DNA from: Microbacterium pygmaeum
GTDB taxonomy: Bacteria; Actinomycetota; Actinomycetes; Actinomycetales; Microbacteriaceae
Direction: 5' to 3'
Assembly: GCF_900100885.1 (NCBI RefSeq)
Contig: NZ_LT629692.1
Location: forward strand, 62,001 to 126,000
Length of the DNA: 64,000 nt
In this document: one piece after another, positions 56,522 through 64,000 of the stretch
Numbering within the stretch: position 1 is the first letter of the stretch
Layout: the number at the start of each line of letters is the position of its first letter
Translations under genes and position numbers: made by a program
The notes under the pieces: model-generated
What the model saw: the letters and a program-made list of their open reading frames with translations, nothing else
Database searches by the model: none
Told to the model about the DNA's origin: nothing

Positions 56522-57649
56522 ATGGAACCCGTGACCACGCTCCACGACACCGCCGTCCGCGGCTTCGCGTCCGACAACTACTCCGGCATCCACCCCGAGG
56601 TGCTCGCCGCCATCGCCGCGGCAGGCGGCGGACACCAGATCGCCTACGGGGAGGATGCCTACACCGAGCACCTCCAGGAGGTATTCGCCTCCCACTTCGG
56701 AGACGGGGTGCAGGCGTTCCCGGTCTTCAACGGCACCGGCGCCAACGTGGTCGGGCTGCAGTCGATGCTCCCCCGGTGGGGCGCGGTGATCGCGGCTTCG
56801 ACGGCTCACATCAACGTCGACGAAGGCGGTGCGCCCGAGCGGGTGGCCGGCATCAAGCTGCTCACCGTCCCCACCGACGACGGCAAGCTGACCCCCGAGC
56901 TCATCGACCGGGAGGCGTGGGGATGGGGCGACGAGCACCGCGCGCAGCCCTTGGTCGTCTCGATCACGCAGTCCACGGAGCTCGGAACCCTCTACACGCC
57001 GGACGAGATCCGCGCGATCGCCGACCACGCTCACGCCCTCGGCATGCGCGTGCACATGGACGGGGCGCGCATCTCGAACGCGGCGGCCTCACTCGACCTG
57101 CCGCTGCGCGCGTTCACCCGCGATGTCGGCGTCGACGTGCTGAGCTTCGGCGGCACCAAGAACGGGGCGATGCTCGGCGAGGCGATCGTGGTGCTGGACC
57201 CCGAGGCATCCGCGGGTCTGACCTTCCTGCGCAAGCTCAACATGCAGCTCTCCAGCAAGATGCGCTTCGTCTCCGCCCAGCTCATCGCGCTGCTGGAGGG
57301 CGACCTGTGGCTGCGCAGCGCCTCGCACTCCAACGCGATGGCGCAGCGTCTGCGATCCGGCGTCGAGGCCGGCATCGCCGACGGATCGATCACCGGCGTC
57401 GCCTTCACCCAGCCGACCCAGTCCAACGGCGTCTTCGCGACCTTGCCGGACGGGGTCGCGGACCGCCTGCGCGAATCGTTCCGCTTCTACGACTGGGATG
57501 CCGCGAAGAACGAAGTGCGCTGGATGTGCTCGTTCGACACGACCGAGGCCGACATCGACGCCTTCATCGCCGCGATCGCGCGCGAGACCGCGCATCCGGG
57601 CTCCGAGCCGGGCCGCGGTGTCCAGTCACCGCACGTCCAGGTCGAGTAG
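56522..57649 (+). CDS. Low-specificity threonine aldolase / beta-eliminating lyase family
   Basis: The product has 375 residues. It is a pyridoxal-phosphate enzyme with the lysine K213 in SFGGTKNGAM, plus ASDNYSGIHPEVL at the N-terminus and HMDGARISNAA near 178. Threonine aldolases split threonine into glycine and acetaldehyde. The ATG at 56522 lies just downstream of palindrome A2, and no good ribosome site is present; the in-frame GTG at 56531 is possible. The palindrome may have replaced or brought the promoter: TATGAC within its right end lies 14 nt before the ATG. Confidence 0.9.
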   Translation: MEPVTTLHDTAVRGFASDNYSGIHPEVLAAIAAAGGGHQIAYGEDAYTEHLQEVFASHFGDGVQAFPVFNGTGANVVGLQSMLPRWGAVIAASTAHINVDEGGAPERVAGIKLLTVPTDDGKLTPELIDREAWGWGDEHRAQPLVVSITQSTELGTLYTPDEIRAIADHAHALGMRVHMDGARISNAAASLDLPLRAFTRDVGVDVLSFGGTKNGAMLGEAIVVLDPEASAGLTFLRKLNMQLSSKMRFVSAQLIALLEGDLWLRSASHSNAMAQRLRSGVEAGIADGSITGVAFTQPTQSNGVFATLPDGVADRLRESFRFYDWDAAKNEVRWMCSFDTTEADIDAFIAAIARETAHPGSEPGRGVQSPHVQVE

Positions 57650-57655
57650 CGAGCC

Positions 57656-58321
57656 TCAGCGCAGCGCGCCCACGCTCGCCAGCGCAAGCCGGATGAGCGT
57701 GCCGCGGCCACCCTCCATCTCGGCGGCCAGGGAGTCCGACGCCGCTTCCGCGGGCGGCATCCACGTCACTTCCAGGGCGTCCTGCCGCGGCTCGCAGGTC
57801 CCGGTGACCGGTACGACGAAGGCGAGCGAGACGGCGTGCTGGCGGTCGTCGTGGAAGGCCGAGAGCCCGGGCATCGGGAAGTACTCCGCGACGGTGAACG
57901 GCACCGGCTGGGGCGGCAGCAGCGGGAAGGCCATCGGTCCGAGGTCGTTCTCGAGGTGACGGAACAGCGCATCGCGCACGCTCTCGCCGTAGCGCACCCG
58001 GCCGCTCACGATCGTGCGGGTGATCTCGCCCATCGGAGTGGCCCGCAGCAGGATGCCGACGTCGGTGACGGCACCCAGGCCGTCGGTGCGCACCGGGATC
58101 GCCTCGACATAGAGCATCGGCAGGCGTCGACGCGCTTCGGCCAGCTCGATCTCCGTGAGCCAGCCGGGATTGGAGGCGCTCCCAGGCGTCGGCGAGCCGA
58201 ATGTGCCGTCGCCGATCGGTCGATCCGATCGGTCGTACCGCCCGCCGCGGTTCAGCTCGCGGGAGGTTCCCTCGTCGTCGTCGCGGTCGTTCGGGTCGGG
58301 ATCAGGTGTGCGCACCGGCAT
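57656..58321 (-). CDS. DUF4916/Nudix-like protein with degenerate Nudix box
   Basis: The product has 221 residues. The first 50 residues are charged and probably disordered, followed by a Nudix fold. The Nudix box begins correctly (GRVRYGE), but the catalytic REUXEEXGU part reads RHLENDLGP, so three of the expected glutamates are replaced. DUF4916 proteins belong to this fold and may not hydrolyse nucleotides. The start ATG at 58321 has TATACA 6 nt upstream. The gene shares a 48-bp divergent promoter region with the esterase. Confidence 0.82.
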   Translation of the reverse strand: MPVRTPDPDPNDRDDDEGTSRELNRGGRYDRSDRPIGDGTFGSPTPGSASNPGWLTEIELAEARRRLPMLYVEAIPVRTDGLGAVTDVGILLRATPMGEITRTIVSGRVRYGESVRDALFRHLENDLGPMAFPLLPPQPVPFTVAEYFPMPGLSAFHDDRQHAVSLAFVVPVTGTCEPRQDALEVTWMPPAEAASDSLAAEMEGGRGTLIRLALASVGALR

Positions 58322-58323
58322 AG

Positions 58324-58340
58324 CTCTTGTATAACACCCG
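58324..58340. promoter_or_regulatory. Divergent promoter region with TTGTATAACA core
   Basis: The sequence TTGTATAACA reads as TATAAC on the plus strand (58330-58335, for the esterase at 58370) and as TATACA on the minus strand (for the gene at 58321). Opposite -10 boxes therefore overlap and could compete. Confidence 0.5.
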
Positions 58341-58369
58341 CCGACGGGACCTCTTGAGAAGATGAGGGA

Positions 58370-59056
58370 ATGAGCACGCCCGCGCCCCTGGATCCCGCCG
58401 TCGCCCTGTGGTCCGCTGAACTGGCCGAACGCACCGGCCGACCGCTCCTCGTGCTCCTGCACGGGTACGGCGCCGATGAGCGCGACCTGTTCGGCCTGGT
58501 GCCCTTCCTGCCGCCGGAATTCGTCGTGACAGCCGTCCGCGCACCGCTCTCACCACCGTTCCCGGCGCCGGGATACTCCTGGTACCCGATCGAGGGGCTG
58601 GACGGCCGGAATCCCTCTTCCGTCACGGATGCCGCAACCGCACTCATCGCGTGGCTCGACGAACACGCGCCGGACGCGCCGACCGGGCTCCTCGGCTTCT
58701 CGCAGGGCGGCGCCGTGGCGCTCCAGGCGCTGCGGCTCGAGCCGGAGCGCTTCTCTTTCGCCGTGAACCTCAGCGGCTACGCGACGCCAGGCGCGCTGCC
58801 GCGCGATCCGGAGCTCGCGCAGGTGCGCCCGCCGGTCTTCTGGGGCCGGGGCGCGCGCGACGACGTGATCCCGGATTTCCTGGTCGAACACACGACCCAG
58901 TGGCTCCCGGAGCACGCGGAGCTGAGCGGCCGGGTCTACCAGGGCCTCACGCACAGTGTCTCGGAGGCCGAGCTGGAGGACGTCCGCGTCTTCCTGCAGA
59001 AGCAGCTGGAGACGCTCGAGGCGGACGATGCGCCGGTCGGAGAACCTGAGCAATAA
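58370..59056 (+). CDS. Phospholipase/carboxylesterase-family alpha/beta hydrolase
   Basis: The product has 228 residues. The family motifs LLVLLHGYGADERDLF near residue 26, GFSQGGAVALQAL near 108 (nucleophile Ser), GxxDDVIP with the acid near 165 and the His in GLTHSVSEAELEDV near 205 are all present. It resembles YpfH/carboxylesterase 2-type enzymes that cut short-chain esters. GAGGGA lies just upstream of the ATG at 58370. Confidence 0.92.
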   Translation: MSTPAPLDPAVALWSAELAERTGRPLLVLLHGYGADERDLFGLVPFLPPEFVVTAVRAPLSPPFPAPGYSWYPIEGLDGRNPSSVTDAATALIAWLDEHAPDAPTGLLGFSQGGAVALQALRLEPERFSFAVNLSGYATPGALPRDPELAQVRPPVFWGRGARDDVIPDFLVEHTTQWLPEHAELSGRVYQGLTHSVSEAELEDVRVFLQKQLETLEADDAPVGEPEQ

Positions 59057-59083
59057 CCGGATGCTTCCGGCCGCAACATCCGC

Positions 59084-59089
59084 TATCGT
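59084..59089 (+). promoter_or_regulatory. Candidate promoter of the ABC-F gene (-10 TATCGT)
   Basis: TATCGT with ATGCTT 17 nt upstream (59061-59066) would start transcription near 59096, giving a leader of about 160 nt. Confidence 0.4.
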
Positions 59090-59122
59090 GGTGTTCTCTG
59101 TCCCCGACGTGAGGAACCTCCG

Positions 59123-59164
59123 GTGAGAATGATCGACGCTTCCGCGCCCGCATCCGCGCGCTGA
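59123..59164 (+). CDS. 13-residue leader peptide (uORF) before the ABC-F gene
   Basis: GTG at 59123 opens a 13-codon frame, MRMIDASAPASAR, ending at TGA 59162-59164. A GAGGA ribosome site lies 8 nt upstream. It is too short to be a metabolic protein. Its place in the leader of an ABC-F gene, followed by a hairpin (59196-59214), suggests ribosome-stalling control of the kind known for antibiotic-resistance ABC-F genes. Coding potential is seen; the stalling function is inferred. Confidence 0.55.
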   Translation: MRMIDASAPASAR

Positions 59165-59195
59165 CCGTCGCTCACCGCTTTCTCTGAGCTCTGCC

Positions 59196-59256
59196 GCCTC
59201 GAACGTCTCGAGGCCCGGCGACCGGTATCAGCGCATCCTGACAACCGGGAGGCCTC
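59196..59256 (+). promoter_or_regulatory. Candidate attenuator or ribosome-site-sequestering leader
   Basis: GCCTCGA-ACGTC-TCGAGGC (59196-59214) forms a 7-bp hairpin. Its right arm GAGGCC (59210-59215) can instead pair with GGCCTC (59251-59256), which abuts the ATG and overlaps the end of the GGGAGG ribosome site. The two pairings exclude each other. Confidence 0.45.
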
Positions 59257-60948
59257 ATGCCTGCTCTCTCTGCTGCACCCGCGATCGTGCTGGATCGCGT
59301 CTTCTTCACCTGGCCGGACGGCACGTCGGCCCTCTCCGGCGTCTCCGGATCGTTCGGCGCGGGGCGCACCGGCCTGGTCGGGCGCAACGGCTCGGGCAAG
59401 TCCACGCTGCTTCGCCTGATCGCCGGTGAGCACGAGCCGACCTCCGGCTCGGTGTCGCGATCCGGCGATGTCGCGTACCTCCCGCAACGCCTCACGCTGG
59501 AGGTCGACCGTCCGGTCGCCGAGCTGCTCGGGGTCGCCGGAACCCTCGGCGCGCTGCGCACGATCGAGTCGGGCGATGTCGACCCGCGGCACTTCGATGC
59601 CGTCGGCAACGAGTGGGACATCGAGGCGCGCGCCCACGCCGCGCTGGCCGAGGCCGGCCTCGAACCGGGGATGCTCGACCGGTCGGTGGGCGAGTTGTCC
59701 GGCGGCGAAGCCGTGCTGACGGCGATCGCCGGCATCCGGCTGCGCGGTGCGCCGCTGACGCTCCTGGACGAACCGACGAACAACCTCGACCGCGATGCAC
59801 GTGCGCGCCTGGGCGAGATGGTCCGCGGCTGGCGTGGGACGCTCGTCGTCGTCAGCCATGACACGTCGCTGCTCGAACTGATGGATGACACCGCCGAGCT
59901 CTACGACGACGAGCTCTCCGTGTTCGGCGGGCCGTACTCGCAGTGGCGGGAATGGCTGGACGCCGAACAGGAGGCAGCACGCCAGGCCGAACGGACGGCG
60001 GCGCAGAGCGTTCGGCGCGAGAAGCGGCAGCGGATCGAGGCCGAGACCACCATCGCCCACCGTCAGGCGATGGGCCGCAAGGCCGAGGTCGAGAAGCGCG
60101 TGCCGAAGATCATCGCGAACGCCCGCAAGCGCGAAGCGCAGGTGTCGGCCGGGCGGCTCCGCGGCGAGAAGTCCGACCGCGAGGCGACGGCACGTGCGGC
60201 GCTGGACCTCGCCGAGCGCCGCGTCCGCGACGACGACACGATCCGCATCGACCTGCCGGATCCCGGCGTGCCCTCGGGGCGCCGGATCGCGCGCATCGGT
60301 GACGACGAGCATTCCTGGATCGTGCAGGGGCCGGAGCGCGTCGCGATCGTCGGCGCGAACGGCGTCGGCAAGACGACGCTGCTGGAGCGGATGGTCGGGA
60401 CGGGATTCGGCGATGCGGCGTGCCACAACTCCGCCTCGCTCGAGGGCGGCGCACTGCACGACCCCGATATCACGGGCCTCGCGGCGAACGCGGCGGAATC
60501 GAGGCGGAGTCGTGTCACAGCCGAGCTGCTGACCGACCGCGTCGGCTACCTGCCGCAGCGCGTGGACGGCCTGGATGAGGGCGCCTCGGTGCTCGAGAAC
60601 GTGCGGGCCGCGGCATCCGCCGTCCCCGACCGTGAGCTGCGCAATCGGCTGGCGCGCTTCCTGATCCGGGGGGATGCCGTGGACCGGCCCGTCGCGACCC
60701 TGTCCGGCGGCGAGCGGTTCCGTGTCGCGCTGGCGCGCCTGCTCCTGGCCGACCCGCCGCCGCAGCTGCTGGTCATGGACGAGCCGACGAACAACCTCGA
60801 CCTCGACACTGCGACGCAGCTGGTGGAGGCGCTGTCGGCATACCGGGGAGCCGTGCTGATCGTGAGCCACGATCAGGGCTTCCTGGATCGGGTGGGCATC
60901 GACCTCACGCTCGAGCTGGGCGCCGACGGGACGTTCGCCGAGCTGTGA
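59257..60948 (+). CDS. ABC-F family ATPase with in-frame palindromic insertion
   Basis: The product has 563 residues and two ABC domains without membrane segments, the ABC-F layout of ribosome-acting ATPases. Domain 1: GRNGSGKST near 47, LSGGEAV near 148, LLDEPTNNLD near 168. Domain 2: GANGVGKTT near 368, LSGGERFRV near 480, VMDEPTNNLD near 507. The charged linker lies at about 225-330. Residues 389-421 are encoded by palindromic element A3 and sit between the second Walker A and its YLPQ Q-loop; without them the spacing is normal for the family. Upstream lie a leader peptide and a hairpin, which suggest antibiotic-responsive control. Whether it confers resistance or is a housekeeping factor cannot be decided. 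Confidence 0.9.
   Translation: MPALSAAPAIVLDRVFFTWPDGTSALSGVSGSFGAGRTGLVGRNGSGKSTLLRLIAGEHEPTSGSVSRSGDVAYLPQRLTLEVDRPVAELLGVAGTLGALRTIESGDVDPRHFDAVGNEWDIEARAHAALAEAGLEPGMLDRSVGELSGGEAVLTAIAGIRLRGAPLTLLDEPTNNLDRDARARLGEMVRGWRGTLVVVSHDTSLLELMDDTAELYDDELSVFGGPYSQWREWLDAEQEAARQAERTAAQSVRREKRQRIEAETTIAHRQAMGRKAEVEKRVPKIIANARKREAQVSAGRLRGEKSDREATARAALDLAERRVRDDDTIRIDLPDPGVPSGRRIARIGDDEHSWIVQGPERVAIVGANGVGKTTLLERMVGTGFGDAACHNSASLEGGALHDPDITGLAANAAESRRSRVTAELLTDRVGYLPQRVDGLDEGASVLENVRAAASAVPDRELRNRLARFLIRGDAVDRPVATLSGGERFRVALARLLLADPPPQLLVMDEPTNNLDLDTATQLVEALSAYRGAVLIVSHDQGFLDRVGIDLTLELGADGTFAEL
60421..60519. repeat. Family A palindromic element, copy A3, inside the ABC-F gene
   Basis: Ends TGCCACAACTCCGCCTCG (60421-60438) and CGAGGCGGAGTCGTGTCACA (60500-60519) are inverted repeats. 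The element is 99 bp long, exactly 33 codons, without stop in the ABC-F frame. Confidence 0.85.
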
Positions 60949-60956
60949 GCGCTCCG

Positions 60957-61016
60957 CGCGGCACGTTCCTGCCCGCGCTGCGTCGATCGGTGGCGCGCGG
61001 GCAGGATTGTGCCGCG
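60957..61016. terminator. 60-bp palindrome downstream of ABC-F
   Basis: Arms of 22 bp (CGCGGCACGTTCCTGCCCGCGC and its partner at 60995-61016) pair with two mismatches around a 16-nt loop. It begins 8 nt after the ABC-F stop. It may terminate transcription or be another dispersed palindrome; there is no U tract. Confidence 0.55.
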
Positions 61017-61041
61017 TCAGCCCGAGAGCCATGATGTGCAC

Positions 61042-61224
61042 ATGAGCAGACTCGAGCGCCCTCGCCGGCAGCGGCTCGTCGCCGGGGTCTGCAGCGCCCT
61101 GGCGGCGCGGTACGACACGAGCGTCACCGCACTGCGGATCGTCATGGTCCTCGGCGCGGTGTTCTTCGGGCTGTCGTTCTGGATCTACCTCGCGCTGTGG
61201 ATCCTCATCCCGGCGGAGGGCTGA
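61042..61224 (+). CDS. PspC-domain small membrane protein
   Basis: The product has 60 residues. The PspC motif LVAGVCSALAARYDTSVTAL is followed by one long hydrophobic segment (about 30-57), which is the complete stand-alone form of the domain. In PspC-containing systems the protein helps sense membrane stress; stand-alone copies are common in actinobacteria with no known role. The start ATG at 61042 is preferred over 61009, because the domain starts there; CATGAT lies 6 nt upstream, and no ribosome site is visible. Confidence 0.85.
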   Translation: MSRLERPRRQRLVAGVCSALAARYDTSVTALRIVMVLGAVFFGLSFWIYLALWILIPAEG

Positions 61225-61292
61225 GCCTACCGCTCCGCTCGCCCTCGGAGAACGCCCGCCCCCATGTCGGTGCCAGCGGGGAAGATGGGGAG

Positions 61293-64000
<2,708 letters not shown>

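Overview
The window comes from a high-GC Gram-positive actinobacterium. RpoB and RpoC sequence, heavy G/C third-position use, short overlapping operons and leaderless-type starts fit Microbacteriaceae, probably Microbacterium; the genus is inference. I see no rRNA, tRNA, CRISPR array, transposase or phage gene. Almost all of the sequence is coding.

Layout. 1-10,004 (minus): a Ser/Thr kinase, a 1,985-residue secreted or anchored Ig/fibronectin-like protein, a MoxR ATPase, a DUF58 protein and the start of a transglutaminase-family membrane protein. This is the gene set called PFNA in bifidobacteria. 10,106-13,063 (minus): four poorly characterised, mostly membrane proteins. 13,148-20,872: rpoB-rpoC with promoter and terminator. 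20,881-28,877 (plus): three tandem paralogues with a DUF4062 domain, a STAND/NB-ARC ATPase and a TPR-like C-terminus. They are driven by a promoter placed back to back with the rpoB promoter, and copies 2 and 3 share a 190-bp identical tract. This is the best candidate for an undescribed system. 28,893-31,255 (minus): 5-oxoprolinase pxpA and fused pxpB-pxpC. 31,554-39,792: spermidine-synthase-like, TPR, SprT-like, ComB-like and SRPBCC proteins, an ABC exporter pair, a hemerythrin-like protein and a two-component system. 40,024-50,219 (plus): a catabolic unit with a beta-ureidopropionase-type amidohydrolase, dihydropyrimidinase, LLM oxidoreductase, a two-permease ABC importer with a lipoprotein receptor, an aminotransferase and a CoA-acylating semialdehyde dehydrogenase. 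Together these would take dihydropyrimidines through beta-alanine to acetyl-CoA. 50,300-58,321: lipid kinase, Lrp regulator with DUF6421 and an SDR, hydrolase, GlcD-type oxidase, threonine aldolase and a degenerate Nudix protein. 58,370-64,000: esterase, ABC-F ATPase with a leader peptide, PspC protein and a truncated Lhr helicase.

Small palindromic elements recur. Family A (about 100 bp, ends like GTCACAACTCC) occurs three times, once in frame inside the ABC-F gene. Family B (64 bp) occurs twice around the lipid kinase. A third palindrome forms the linker of the pxpB-pxpC fusion. Nine genes have a TANNNT hexamer 5-7 nt before the start codon, the signature of leaderless transcription, and this was used to choose several starts.
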